Assembly: GCF_030252325.1 (NCBI RefSeq)
Contig: NZ_CP126981.1
Coordinates: 2,418,001 to 2,482,000 of the forward strand
Origin: Candidatus Mycobacterium wuenschmannii
GTDB lineage: Bacteria; Actinomycetota; Actinomycetes; Mycobacteriales; Mycobacteriaceae
Direction: 5' to 3'
DNA length: 64,000 bases
Both the position numbers and the translations under genes were made by a program. The notes under the pieces are model-generated. The model did not search any database, was not told the DNA's origin, and was given only the letters and a program-made list of their open reading frames with translations. Of this stretch, positions 9,476-18,139 are shown piece by piece (the first letter of the stretch is position 1; every line of letters begins with the position of its first letter).

Positions 9476-10617
9476 AACAGTTCCACGATGGTGGCGTTGG
9501 CCTGGCCACCGCCTTCACACATGGTCTGCAGGCCGTAACGAATTCCCTTGTCCCGCATGTGGTACAGCATCGTGGTCATGATCCGGGCGCCGGATCCACC
9601 GAGCGGGTGGCCGAGCGCGATCGCACCGCCGTTGGGGTTCAGCTTCTTCTCGTCGGCGCCGATGTCCTTCAGCCAGGCCAGCGGCACCGGCGCGAAGGCC
9701 TCGTTGACCTCGAACACGCCGATGTCGTCCAGCGACAGACCGGACTTCTTCAGCGCCTTCTGGGTGGCGGGGATCGGTGCGGTCAGCATGATCACCGGGT
9801 CGGCACCGGCCAGCACGGCGGTGTGCACCTTGGCAATCGGGTTGAGCCCCAACTCCCTTGCCTTCTCCGCGGTCATGATCAGCAGTGCCGCCGAGCCGTC
9901 CGAGATCTGGCTGGAGTTACCGGCGTGGATCACGCCGTCTTCCTTGAAGGCGGGCTTCAGCTGAGCCATCTTCTCGATCGGCGTGCCGCGGCGGATGCCC
10001 TCGTCCTTGAGCACGACGTTGTTGTCCTGATCCTTGATGCCGACGATCTGGTCGTCAAACGCACCGGAATCCTGTGCGGCAGCGGCCTTGTCATGCGAGC
10101 CGAGGGAGAACTGGTCGACCGTGGTGCGGTCGAAGCCCCACTGCTCGGCGATCATCTCGGCGCCGATGCCCTGGTTTGGCGTCCGGTCGTAGCGGGCCTT
10201 GAAGCCCGGCGAGAACGGGTTGCCACCGTTGGCCAACGAGGCGCCCATCGGGGTGCGCGACATCGACTCGACACCGCCGGCGACGACGACGTCGTAGTGC
10301 CCGGCGACCACACCGGCGGCGGCGAAGTGGATCGACTGCTGGCTGGAACCACACTGACGGTCGACGGTCACGCCCGGCACGGTCTCAGGCCAACCGGCCG
10401 CGAGCAACGCGGTGCGACCGATGTCCATCGACTGCTCGCCGGCCTGCATGACGCAGCCCCAAATCACGTCGTCGACGAGCGCCGGGTCGACGCCGGCCTT
10501 CTGAACCAGGCCGTTGAGAACCTGCGCGGATAGATCGGCGGCATGGACACCGGACAGGCCCCCGTTGCGCTTCCCGACCGGTGAACGAACTGCCTCGACG
10601 ATGACGGCTTCAGCCAT
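9472..10617 (-). CDS. Acetyl-CoA acetyltransferase / 3-ketoacyl-CoA thiolase
   Basis: 381 aa, full-length thiolase. The acyl-accepting Cys89 lies in DRQCGSSQQ, NEAFAPV is in the middle, ALGHPLGGSGAR carries the catalytic His, and MCEGGGQANA carries the C-terminal catalytic Cys. ATG at 10615-10617 has AAAGGAG upstream. It cleaves 3-ketoacyl-CoA or condenses acetyl-CoA. It is the first gene of a two-gene operon with the crotonase at 8684 and divergent from the SDR at 10717. Which FadA paralogue it is cannot be settled by eye. Confidence 0.9.
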   Translation of the reverse strand: MAEAVIVEAVRSPVGKRNGGLSGVHAADLSAQVLNGLVQKAGVDPALVDDVIWGCVMQAGEQSMDIGRTALLAAGWPETVPGVTVDRQCGSSQQSIHFAAAGVVAGHYDVVVAGGVESMSRTPMGASLANGGNPFSPGFKARYDRTPNQGIGAEMIAEQWGFDRTTVDQFSLGSHDKAAAAQDSGAFDDQIVGIKDQDNNVVLKDEGIRRGTPIEKMAQLKPAFKEDGVIHAGNSSQISDGSAALLIMTAEKARELGLNPIAKVHTAVLAGADPVIMLTAPIPATQKALKKSGLSLDDIGVFEVNEAFAPVPLAWLKDIGADEKKLNPNGGAIALGHPLGGSGARIMTTMLYHMRDKGIRYGLQTMCEGGGQANATIVELL

Positions 10618-10716
10618 GGCTCTATCTCCTTTGACATGAGGTCTTCCGTCGATTGTTGACCAACCGCTTAGTTGGGTCACGGCCGGGGTGCCCTACCAGT
10701 GGGTAACGTCGGAGGG

Positions 10717-11361
10717 ATGTTGCGCATAGTCATCGTCGGCGGCCACGGAAAGGTCGCCCTGCATCTGGCCCGCATGCTCGCCGACCGCGGAGATGAGGTG
10801 GCGTCGATCATCCGCAATCCCGATCACGGCGACGACATCACCGCCACCGGCGCGCACCCCGTCGTCGCGGATGTCGAGCACCTGGACACCGCCGCGCTTG
10901 CCGACGTCGTCAAGGGCTACGACGCCGTGGTGTTCTCCGCCGGTGCCGGTGGCGGCGACCCGGCCCGCACCTACGCCGTCGACCGCGACGCCGCGATCCG
11001 GGTGATCGACGCGGCCGGGCAGGCCGGTGTCAAGCGGTTCGTGATGGTCTCGTACTTCGGCGCCGGGCCCGATCACGGTGTGGCCGAGGATAATTCGTTC
11101 TTCCCCTACGCCGAGGCCAAGGCGGCAGCCGACGCCCATCTGCGGGCCACCGATCTGGACTGGACGGTGCTCGGCCCCGGCCGGCTGACGCTGGAGCCGT
11201 CGACCGGCCGGATTGAGATCGGCGAAGGCAAGGGTGAGGTCTCGCGCGAAGACGTCGCGCTGGTGGCGGCCGCCGTGCTGCACGACCCGTCGACGGTCCG
11301 GCAGACCATCGACTTCAACAACGGCGACGTGCCGATACTCGAAGCACTCGCGAGCAGGTAA
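10717..11361 (+). CDS. NAD(P)H-binding atypical SDR (SDR_a5/NmrA-like)
   Basis: 214 aa. MLRIVIVGGHGKVALHLARM is a Rossmann N-terminus with GGHGKV in place of the usual GATG. PYAEAKAAAD carries a Tyr and a Lys near the catalytic positions. ATG at 10717 is preceded directly by GGAGGG, too close for a ribosome site. A TANNNT box TAACGT at 10704-10709 would start the transcript at the ATG, so it is probably leaderless. It is divergent from the thiolase operon and upstream of the metE riboswitch. Function unknown; proteins of this type are often quinone or flavin reductases or NADP sensors. Confidence 0.78.
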   Translation: MLRIVIVGGHGKVALHLARMLADRGDEVASIIRNPDHGDDITATGAHPVVADVEHLDTAALADVVKGYDAVVFSAGAGGGDPARTYAVDRDAAIRVIDAAGQAGVKRFVMVSYFGAGPDHGVAEDNSFFPYAEAKAAADAHLRATDLDWTVLGPGRLTLEPSTGRIEIGEGKGEVSREDVALVAAAVLHDPSTVRQTIDFNNGDVPILEALASR

Positions 11362-11417
11362 TATCCACCTCGCAGTCGGTCTGCCGGTTCCATCGTTCGC
11401 GACGGAGCCGGCATCGA

Positions 11418-11590
11418 ATGAAGCATGTTAGATGTGCTTCATAGAGGGAACCCGGTGTGAGTCCGGGACTGTCCCGCAGCGGTATGCAGGAACGAACGTC
11501 GTCAATAGCACTGGTCACCTGACCGGGAAGCGACGGCCAGTAGGAGCACCACCCGGTGCATGCCTGTGAGTCCGAAGACCTGCCGATTGT
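11418..11590 (+). ncRNA. Cobalamin riboswitch upstream of metE
   Basis: Conserved cobalamin-element blocks occur in order: GGGAACCCGGTGTGAGTCC, then ACTGTCCCGCAGCGGT, GGGAAGCGACGGCCA, and the B12 box GAGTCCGAAGACCTGCC (11568-11584). An extra hairpin (ATGAAGCA/TGCTTCAT, 11418-11442) precedes the core. Expression-platform sequence, including CCTCGTGGAATGGGCG at 11621-11636, lies before metE. By the known logic, B12 binding shuts off the B12-independent enzyme. The whole leader is closely similar to one at 41872. Confidence 0.93.
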
Positions 11591-11730
11591 GCCGGGCGCG
11601 CCGCGCCTGGCGGCTCACCGCCTCGTGGAATGGGCGACTGGCCGTACCGGTTGCAGTAGCTGTGTGCGCTGCGCCGGATCGGTTTGCGTCCGTTGGCGGT
11701 GACCACCCCGTCGATTGAAGGACGAAACCC

Positions 11731-14004
11731 GTGACCGCAACACCTTTCACCGCCACCGTGACCGGCTCGCCGCGCATCGGCCCGAAGCGCGAACTCAAAC
11801 GCGCCACCGAGAGTTACTGGAAGGGCAAAACCAGCCGCGCCGACCTGGAGAAGGTCGCCGCCACGCTGCGACGTGACACCTGGTCCCAGCTGACCGCCGC
11901 CGGACTCGACTCGGTGCCGGTGAACACCTTCTCGTATTACGACCAGATGCTGGACACCGCAGTGTTGGTGGGCGCGTTGCCATCTCGCGTCGAGGACGTG
12001 GCTGACGATCTGGACCGCTACTTCGCTGCGGCCCGTGGCACGGCGGAGATCGCACCGCTGGAGATGACCAAGTGGTTCGACACCAACTACCACTACATCG
12101 TCCCGGAGATCGGGCCCAACACCGAGTTCTCGCTGCACCCCGAGAAGGTGCTGGCCGAGCTCAAAGAGGCTCAGGATCAAGGCATTCCGGCCCGTCCGGT
12201 CGTCATCGGCCCGATCACCTTTCTGTTGTTGAGCAAGGCGGTCGACGGCGCGGGCACCCCGATCGACCGGCTTGACGAGCTGGTGCCGCTGTACGGCGAC
12301 CTGCTTGGTCAGCTCGCCGACAAGGGCGTGGACTGGGTGCAGTTCGACGAACCGGCCCTGGTCACCGACATCTCCGCCGACACCGCGGCGTTCGCCGAGC
12401 GGGCCTACGGCACCCTGGGCGCGCTGGACCGGCGGCCGGCGATCCACGTCGCGACCTACTTCGGCAACCCCGGGGACACCCTCGCAGCGCTGGCCCGCAC
12501 GCCCGTCGAAGCGATCGGCGTCGACCTGGTCTACGGCGCCGATGCTCCGATCGCGTCGGCTCTGGGGCTGCGCGACAAGACGCTGGTGGCCGGCATCGTC
12601 GACGGTCGCAACATCTGGCGCACCGACCTGGAAGCCGCGCTGAGCAAGCTGGCCAGCCTGCTGGGATCGGTTGGGGCGGTTGCTGTTTCTACGTCGTGCT
12701 CGACGCTGCACGTGCCTTACTCGCTCGAGCCGGAGACCGATCTCGACGATGCACTGCGCAGCTGGCTGGCGTTCGGCGCCGAAAAGGTGCACGAGGTCGC
12801 CACGTTGGCGAGGGCACTCAGGGACGGCCGCGAGGCGGTGGCCGACGAGATCGCCGAGTCGAACGCCGCGGTCGCGTCGCGGCAGAAGGACCCGCGGCTG
12901 AACAACAGCAAAGTGCGTGAGCGTCTCGACTCGATCGCGAAATCCGGTGGCACCGAACGGGGTCCAGCGGACGAGCGCCGGGAGGCACAGGTCGAGCGGT
13001 TGCACCTGCCCCCGTTGCCGACGACGACCATCGGGTCGTTCCCGCAGACCGTCGAGATTCGTAAGGCGCGTGCGGCTTTGGTCGCGGGCGAGATCGATGA
13101 TGCCGAATACACCGAGCGGATGAAGTCCGAAATCGCCGACGTGATCCGGCTGCAGGAGTCGCTCGGCCTGGACGTGCTGGTGCACGGCGAGCCCGAACGC
13201 AACGACATGGTGCAGTACTTCGCCGAGCAACTGGACGGCTTCTTCGCCACCAAGCTCGGCTGGGTGCAGTCCTACGGCAGCCGCTGCGTGCGTCCGCCGG
13301 TGCTCTTCGGCGACGTGACCCGTCAGCACCCGATGACGGTGGAGTGGGCCAAGTACGCGCAGTCGCTGACCGACAAGCCGGTGAAGGGCATGCTCACCGG
13401 ACCGGTGACGATCCTGGCCTGGTCGTTCGTTCGCGACGATCAGCCGCTGGCCGACACCGCCAACCAGGTGGCCCTGGCAATCCGCGACGAGACGGTGGAT
13501 CTGCAGGAAGCCGGTATCGCGGTGATCCAGGTCGACGAGCCGGCGCTACGAGAGTTGTTGCCGCTGCGCGACTCTGACAAGCAGGCCTACCTGGACTGGG
13601 CCGTCGGCGCGTTCCGGCTGGCGACCTCGGGCGTGGCGGACTCGACGCAGATTCACACCCATCTGTGCTACTCGGAGTTCGGCGAGGTGATCGGGGCGAT
13701 CGCCGACCTGGACGCCGACGTGACCTCGATCGAGGCGGCCCGCTCGCACATGGAGGTGCTCGACGACCTGAACTCGATCGGCTTCTCCAACAGCGTCGGG
13801 CCGGGTGTCTACGACATCCACTCGCCGCGGGTGCCGAGCACCGACGAGATCGCCACGTCGCTGCAGGAGGCCCTGAAAGCCGTTCCGGCTGAACGGCTGT
13901 GGGTCAATCCGGACTGCGGCCTGAAGACCCGCAACCCCGACGAGGTGAACGCGTCGCTGGCCAACCTGGTCGAGGCGACGAAGCAAGTCCGCGCCAGCGC
14001 CTGA
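11731..14004 (+). CDS. metE: Cobalamin-independent methionine synthase
   Basis: 757 aa, full length. It moves a methyl group from 5-methyl-tetrahydropteroyl-polyglutamate to homocysteine, the last step of methionine synthesis. Two homologous barrels are visible: an N-terminal half from [15 protein letters not shown] and a C-terminal half from [14 protein letters not shown]. Zinc ligands are in HTHLCYSEF (about residues 641 and 643) and NPDCGLKTR (about 728). The GTG start has GAAGGA eight bases upstream. Orthologue of Rv1133c by sequence type and position. A cobalamin riboswitch controls it, and the paralogous riboswitch at 41872 controls an MTHFR-like gene that would supply its methyl donor. 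Confidence 0.96.
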   Translation: MTATPFTATVTGSPRIGPKRELKRATESYWKGKTSRADLEKVAATLRRDTWSQLTAAGLDSVPVNTFSYYDQMLDTAVLVGALPSRVEDVADDLDRYFAAARGTAEIAPLEMTKWFDTNYHYIVPEIGPNTEFSLHPEKVLAELKEAQDQGIPARPVVIGPITFLLLSKAVDGAGTPIDRLDELVPLYGDLLGQLADKGVDWVQFDEPALVTDISADTAAFAERAYGTLGALDRRPAIHVATYFGNPGDTLAALARTPVEAIGVDLVYGADAPIASALGLRDKTLVAGIVDGRNIWRTDLEAALSKLASLLGSVGAVAVSTSCSTLHVPYSLEPETDLDDALRSWLAFGAEKVHEVATLARALRDGREAVADEIAESNAAVASRQKDPRLNNSKVRERLDSIAKSGGTERGPADERREAQVERLHLPPLPTTTIGSFPQTVEIRKARAALVAGEIDDAEYTERMKSEIADVIRLQESLGLDVLVHGEPERNDMVQYFAEQLDGFFATKLGWVQSYGSRCVRPPVLFGDVTRQHPMTVEWAKYAQSLTDKPVKGMLTGPVTILAWSFVRDDQPLADTANQVALAIRDETVDLQEAGIAVIQVDEPALRELLPLRDSDKQAYLDWAVGAFRLATSGVADSTQIHTHLCYSEFGEVIGAIADLDADVTSIEAARSHMEVLDDLNSIGFSNSVGPGVYDIHSPRVPSTDEIATSLQEALKAVPAERLWVNPDCGLKTRNPDEVNASLANLVEATKQVRASA

Positions 14005-14018
14005 CATCAGCGTCGAGA

Positions 14019-14064
14019 GTGAAACTGCTGCGAGGCAATCGCCCGATCCTCGCAGCAGTTTCAC
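14019..14064. terminator. Perfect 17-bp hairpin between convergent metE and porin gene
   Basis: GTGAAACTGCTGCGAGG (14019-14035) and CCTCGCAGCAGTTTCAC (14048-14064) are exact reverse complements around a 12-nt loop. It lies 14 bp after the metE stop and 22 bp before the convergent stop. With no U-tract, it fits a mycobacterial bidirectional hairpin terminator. Confidence 0.75.
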
Positions 14065-14086
14065 GTTCGGCGCCCGGCCTTCTTCG

Positions 14087-15085
14087 TCAGAAGCCCGACA
14101 GCGCGTCCGCGGCCAGGTTGGGTGCGAACTCGGCCAGCAACGCACTCCAGTCGGCGGCCAGCGTGGCGGGCGTCCCGTCGCCGGCCAGCGTCTGGGCGAT
14201 CTCCTGCGGGAGTTGAACCAGCAACTCGTCGAGAAGCCCTGGGCTGATGCCGGTTTCGAACGTCGAGAGGATCCCGGCGTAGGAAATTCCCAGCGTGTCC
14301 GTGGCGTCGTAGCCGTTGAGGAACGCGCCGGTGAGAACCGCCGGGATGTTCAGCAGATCGGTGAATGCCGCGTCGGTCTGCCCCGCGTCGAATGCGTCGA
14401 CGATCGACTGCGCACTGTCGGCGAAAGCCTGCGTCGTACCCAGCAGCGCCGCCGTCGGAGACAGCAATCCCGTCAGCACCACGTTGGACAGATCGTTGGT
14501 CAACACGTTGGCCAGGTTCTGCGCGATCTCGCCGGGAATCTCGGAGATGTTCACCAGCGACGACGCACCGGGAAGCAGGTCGATCAGCAGGCCTTCGGTG
14601 AAATTGTTCACCGACACGCTGATGTCCCCGGCGCCGATGCCGGTGATGAGATCTTGGAATTGCGCGGGCAACTGCTCGGTGAACAAGGTGTTCAGGCCGC
14701 TGGCCAGATCCGACAGGTTCGAACCGATCGTCTGGCCGAACGCCAGCTGGTTGGCAATCACTTCGGACAGCACCGGCAGCGGATCGGCTTGGATCTCGGT
14801 GCCGATTGCCTGAAGGTTCGCGGCTGCCTCGGTGAAGACGCTGGACCATTCGCTCAGCGGGTCGGTCGCGGCCGCCAGGTCGGCGATCGCGTCGACGTTG
14901 ACCAGTTGCACGTCGCGATGTACCACCGCGGGCCCGACGTTCGTCGCGGCCGGGTTGGTGGCGATGAGTCCGGCTCCGACGACGGCGACGGCACCGGCCA
15001 GGCACGCGCGCATCCGGGTGGCTGCACCCGATGAGCGCAATTCGATGTTCCCCCCGTGGTTACCGGTAGTACGTACCAGCTGCAC
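14087..15085 (-). CDS. GjpA-like outer membrane porin family protein
   Basis: 332 aa from the GTG at 15083-15085, which has AAAGGAG upstream. A basic N-terminus and hydrophobic segment (MRACLAGAVAVVGAGLIATN) look like a secretion signal. The mature part is low in charge and rich in Leu, Asn, Asp and Gly, with patterns such as DPLPVLSEVIANQLAFGQTI that I associate with mycobacterial proteins annotated as GjpA porins. A second family member lies at 21520. It is convergent with metE. Pore activity is inferred from family annotation only. Confidence 0.65.
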   Translation of the reverse strand: MQLVRTTGNHGGNIELRSSGAATRMRACLAGAVAVVGAGLIATNPAATNVGPAVVHRDVQLVNVDAIADLAAATDPLSEWSSVFTEAAANLQAIGTEIQADPLPVLSEVIANQLAFGQTIGSNLSDLASGLNTLFTEQLPAQFQDLITGIGAGDISVSVNNFTEGLLIDLLPGASSLVNISEIPGEIAQNLANVLTNDLSNVVLTGLLSPTAALLGTTQAFADSAQSIVDAFDAGQTDAAFTDLLNIPAVLTGAFLNGYDATDTLGISYAGILSTFETGISPGLLDELLVQLPQEIAQTLAGDGTPATLAADWSALLAEFAPNLAADALSGF

Positions 15086-15448
15086 GGCATCTCCTTTGCT
15101 AACAATTGACTGTGGCGTAGACCACATGGCGTGGCGGAACATTACCTTTGAGTAAGGTAAGAAACAAGACACACATCCAATAAATATTTGAGTGTCTGAA
15201 CAGCTTGTTCGCTGGTTCAACTGAGAGTCAGCCAGGTTCGAGGCGCTGAGCAAACAGTCGTTGACTCACTGTGTTGTCAGTTTTCAATCGAATTCCTAAT
15301 TAGCTGACTATGAGTCTGGCGCGGGGAGAACGCGCCGCTGAAGAGGCACGTTGGTCAGGTTTCGCGATTGCCGGCGAGATCGTCGCAGGCCGCCGTCACA
15401 CGGCCGGGAACGCCGCCGCGCCACGAACGCAGCAATCGCCGGTAAGTG
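15086..15448. promoter_or_regulatory. 363-bp intergenic region with one inverted repeat
   Basis: This gap separates two minus-strand genes. The part next to the porin start (15086-15310) is AT-richer than its surroundings and should hold its promoter. TTACCTT (15142-15148) and AAGGTAA (15154-15160) form an exact inverted repeat with a 5-nt spacer, 57 bp upstream of the start codon, a candidate operator. The rest is GC-rich and shows no convincing gene. Confidence 0.4.
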
Positions 15449-17176
15449 TCAACTTTCATGGACGTGCACCGGCACGTCGTCGGCCCACGGTTGGCGGGTC
15501 ACCATGTCCGCGACCCGGACGTAACCGCGCTCGAACTCTCCGGTCGCGGCGTCGACGAGACGATATTGCTGGGTCTGCCGATGGATCGGCTGGGCGTCGA
15601 GCATCACCACCCGGACCTCGCCCGGTTCGAAGTGACAGCGCCGCTGTAGCGCGGCAACCAACTGCTCGTTGCTGAAGTGACCGTCGCCGAAATTCCAGCC
15701 GATGGCGGTGCTGGTTACGCGTTCGCCGTCGGTCAGCACGTAGTCGTCTTCGTTGTGACCCACCATCACCCGGTGGGCCAACGTGAAGAGTGCCCTGCCG
15801 TGAGTGTTGAACGCGCGGAAGGCATATCCCATGTACATCGGAATCTGCGCGGCTTCCTTGCTGCCGTAGAACTTCTCCAACTGGGCGGCGGGCATGCTCG
15901 AGATCGCGACGACGCCCGCGGCGATCTTCGCCTCCGCCGACGGCTTGATGCACCACAGCGTGGTGTCCCAGTTGCCGGCGTAGTACCGCATGCCGGGCAG
16001 AAAGGACACCTTGCGCGGCAACAGGTTTCCGGTCACGACCGTGCCCGCCACGGCGGCGAACAACAGCAGGGGCAGCGGCGTGGTCAGGTCCTGCAGTCCG
16101 ACCGAGGCATGGCCGACGAACAGCGCGAGCACGCTGAACATCATGAAGACGTTCCACTCCAACGGAACGCCCATCGGAATCGACGACAGGATGCCGAAGT
16201 GGAAGCACAGCATCACGAAGGCGGCGATCGCACCTGCCCAGCCGCCGTGGCTGAAGAACAACACCAACGGCACTAATCCCTCGATTGCCGTGCTGAAATG
16301 CGCGAGCCAGCGTGACCGCCAACCTGGTCGCAGGTCATCCGGAAAGTGTTCGAAGAACTGACGTTTGAGCAACTTCGTCCGGAACAAGGGGTTGTTGCTC
16401 ATCATCGTCGAGATGACAAACGGGAAGTGCTTGTTCAGTTTCGACGTCGCCGCGCCCAGCCAGATCACCAGGCACACCAGCTTGGCGCCCAGGATCATGT
16501 CGACGCCGTACCCGGCGAACAGGAACGCGACCGTGAACGACGCGTACACCTCGCCGCGGGCCGCCAGGAAGATCACCTTGTCGCGCAGTCCGAGCACGGC
16601 CAGCACACCCAACACGGCCCAGATCTGCCAGGCCGGCAGCACCCCGACCGTCGTCCCGAGGGCGGGCACCGGTCCGGTGCCGTCGGAGAAGACCGCGATG
16701 GTCAGCAGCACCAGCAACGCACCGTAGAGCAACGCGTCGAGCGGGGTACGACTATCCCCCTTCGTCAGAGGCACCCGGCCCGGCCACGGTGGCAGCCTGA
16801 TGGTGCCGGGTCGCAGCCAGTACAGGATCGATCCCATCGGGGGAAAGAAGCGGTTGTTCAGCGGCCCGAATCCGCAGCCGAGGCCGACCACTTCGAAGAG
16901 CATCGTGTAGAGCACGGCCTTCTCGAACACGATCGGTTCGGCGTACCAATGCGCGACGTTCGTGAAGCCGTCTATACCGGTCGTGGTCAGCGCCAACAGC
17001 CACGCCGCCAGAATGTAGAGCAGGATTTTGACTACGTAGAAGAGGTGCAGCAGCGCCGGGGTGCCGAAGCCTACCTCGGCCCAGTGCCGGGCCATCGGGA
17101 TGATCTTCTCCGCCCGGGTGCCCTTGCTCCACTCCTCGAAATCGATCTGCGGAGTGTCCTGTTTGAGGAATCCCAT
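15449..17176 (-). CDS. DUF3556 multi-spanning membrane protein
   Basis: 575 aa starting MGFLKQDTPQIDFEEW. About ten hydrophobic segments are visible between residues 40 and 400, and a soluble C-terminal domain of about 150 residues ends with WADDVPVHVHES. I recognise the mycobacterial DUF3556 family (for example RAEKIIPMARHWAEVGFG and TSKLNKHFPFV). The biochemical role is not known. Across the divergent promoter lie a small membrane protein and a DCC-family thiol oxidoreductase; DCC proteins often neighbour large membrane proteins of the HTTM type. A KstR-like palindrome 12 bp upstream of the ATG suggests control with sterol or fatty-acid catabolism. Confidence 0.8.
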   Translation of the reverse strand: MGFLKQDTPQIDFEEWSKGTRAEKIIPMARHWAEVGFGTPALLHLFYVVKILLYILAAWLLALTTTGIDGFTNVAHWYAEPIVFEKAVLYTMLFEVVGLGCGFGPLNNRFFPPMGSILYWLRPGTIRLPPWPGRVPLTKGDSRTPLDALLYGALLVLLTIAVFSDGTGPVPALGTTVGVLPAWQIWAVLGVLAVLGLRDKVIFLAARGEVYASFTVAFLFAGYGVDMILGAKLVCLVIWLGAATSKLNKHFPFVISTMMSNNPLFRTKLLKRQFFEHFPDDLRPGWRSRWLAHFSTAIEGLVPLVLFFSHGGWAGAIAAFVMLCFHFGILSSIPMGVPLEWNVFMMFSVLALFVGHASVGLQDLTTPLPLLLFAAVAGTVVTGNLLPRKVSFLPGMRYYAGNWDTTLWCIKPSAEAKIAAGVVAISSMPAAQLEKFYGSKEAAQIPMYMGYAFRAFNTHGRALFTLAHRVMVGHNEDDYVLTDGERVTSTAIGWNFGDGHFSNEQLVAALQRRCHFEPGEVRVVMLDAQPIHRQTQQYRLVDAATGEFERGYVRVADMVTRQPWADDVPVHVHES

Positions 17177-17187
17177 GACGGCCAGAC

Positions 17188-17201
17188 TAGAACGTGTTCT
17201 A
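17188..17201. promoter_or_regulatory. KstR-like box TAGAACGTGTTCTA
   Basis: The sequence fits the published KstR consensus TNNAACNNGTTNNA and extends to an exact inverted repeat CTAGAAC-GT-GTTCTAG (17187-17202). It lies between the divergent DUF3556 gene and the gene at 17292. KstR is the TetR repressor of cholesterol catabolism. The site match is direct; the regulator assignment is inference. Confidence 0.65.
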
Positions 17202-17235
17202 GCCCGGCGGATTGGGTTCGCCCGAACCCCTTGAT

Positions 17236-17252
17236 TACTACCATGCGTAGTA
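17236..17252. promoter_or_regulatory. Inverted repeat TACTAC-N5-GTAGTA
   Basis: TACTAC (17236-17241) and GTAGTA (17247-17252) are exact reverse complements around CATGC, 40 bp before the ATG of the small membrane protein. A second candidate operator in this divergent region; the TetR gene at 19014 is one possible owner. Confidence 0.4.
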
Positions 17253-17291
17253 GTAGAACGGAGGGCAAGCACTTCAGGACGGTGATCCGAG

Positions 17292-17756
17292 ATGACAACT
17301 CAGCTACCGCACTCCGCCACCGCTGCCGAACGCAATCTTCGTTGGGCGGCAATACTTTTCGGCGTCGGTTGGGGGGTCCACGTCGTCGACCATCTGCGCC
17401 GGGGCATGGCGGCGTCGCCGCACGCGATCATGGTCGGCGGAATGATTCAGGGCGTGTTCGTCGTGGTGGCGATCTGGTTGGCCCTCACCGCGCGCGACCG
17501 GGCGCCGGAATGGGCGATGGGCGTCGGCTTCGGCAGCGCGCTGCTGTTTACCTACGCACACCTGCTACCCAGCTATTTTCCGGCCTACCAAGACAGCTTC
17601 GTGTCCGGGCCGCGCATCAACGTGACCTGGTTCTCCTGGGTCAGCGCGGTCGCTGAGATCGGCACCGGCCTGGTGTTCGCGGTTGCGGGCCTACGGGCAC
17701 GCCGCCCGTCCGGCGTAGCCTCGGTAGTACCACTGCAGCGGAAGGCGCCGCGATGA
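17292..17756 (+). CDS. Small membrane protein of unknown function, four predicted helices
   Basis: 154 aa. Hydrophobic segments are seen around residues 17-32, 46-66, 76-95 and 111-134, with a basic C-terminus (RKAPR). No family was recognised. Its stop overlaps the start of the DCC gene by 4 bp (ATGA), so the two are co-expressed. No clear ribosome site precedes the ATG. The shared promoter region with the DUF3556 gene carries a KstR-like box. Confidence 0.65.
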   Translation: MTTQLPHSATAAERNLRWAAILFGVGWGVHVVDHLRRGMAASPHAIMVGGMIQGVFVVVAIWLALTARDRAPEWAMGVGFGSALLFTYAHLLPSYFPAYQDSFVSGPRINVTWFSWVSAVAEIGTGLVFAVAGLRARRPSGVASVVPLQRKAPR

Positions 17757-18139
17757 GCACTCCAACTGGCACGCTGTTTTTCGACGGAGCATGCGGAATG
17801 TGCACGCGCTCCAAGGATTTCCTGATGCGATTCGACCGCACCGGCAAGATCCAGACCGAGCCGTTGCAGGGCGCCGGAGTCGCGCAGCGTCTCGGCGTCG
17901 CGCCCGAACACCTGCTGGATGCGGTCCGGTGGATCGATTCCGCCGGCACGGTGTATTCCGGCGCCGAGGCCGTCAACGCCGCATTGTCGACGGCGCTCGG
18001 CACCCGAATTCCGTTGGCATTTTACCGAATTCCCGGTATTCGTTCCCTCGAGAATGTCGTCTACCAGTGGGTGGTCGACCACCGCTACAAATTCCCGGGG
18101 ACCACGCCGCACTGCGAGGCCTACCCCGCCGCCTGTTAA
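17753..18139 (+). CDS. DCC-family thiol-disulfide oxidoreductase (DUF393)
   Basis: 128 aa. FFDGACGMCTR near residue 9 is the family motif, with a CxxC pair resembling thioredoxin-like proteins. RIPLAFYRIPGIR and a final Cys-containing tail follow. The ATG overlaps the stop of the preceding membrane protein gene, and its own stop overlaps by 3 bp the stop of the convergent DUF1295 gene. A role in disulfide exchange with neighbouring membrane proteins is inferred. Confidence 0.82.
   Translation: MSTPTGTLFFDGACGMCTRSKDFLMRFDRTGKIQTEPLQGAGVAQRLGVAPEHLLDAVRWIDSAGTVYSGAEAVNAALSTALGTRIPLAFYRIPGIRSLENVVYQWVVDHRYKFPGTTPHCEAYPAAC

Noticed and set aside
11515..13329. A 604-codon minus-strand frame
   Set aside because: Lies antisense to metE and the riboswitch; the metE reading is certain from zinc ligands and length.
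15310..15675. A 121-codon plus-strand frame between the porin and DUF3556 genes
   Set aside because: Arg-rich shadow that runs antisense into the certain DUF3556 C-terminus; no ribosome site or conserved motif.
16346..17656. A 436-codon plus-strand frame
   Set aside because: Antisense to the DUF3556 gene, crossing its promoter; Gln/Arg/His-rich nonsense translation.
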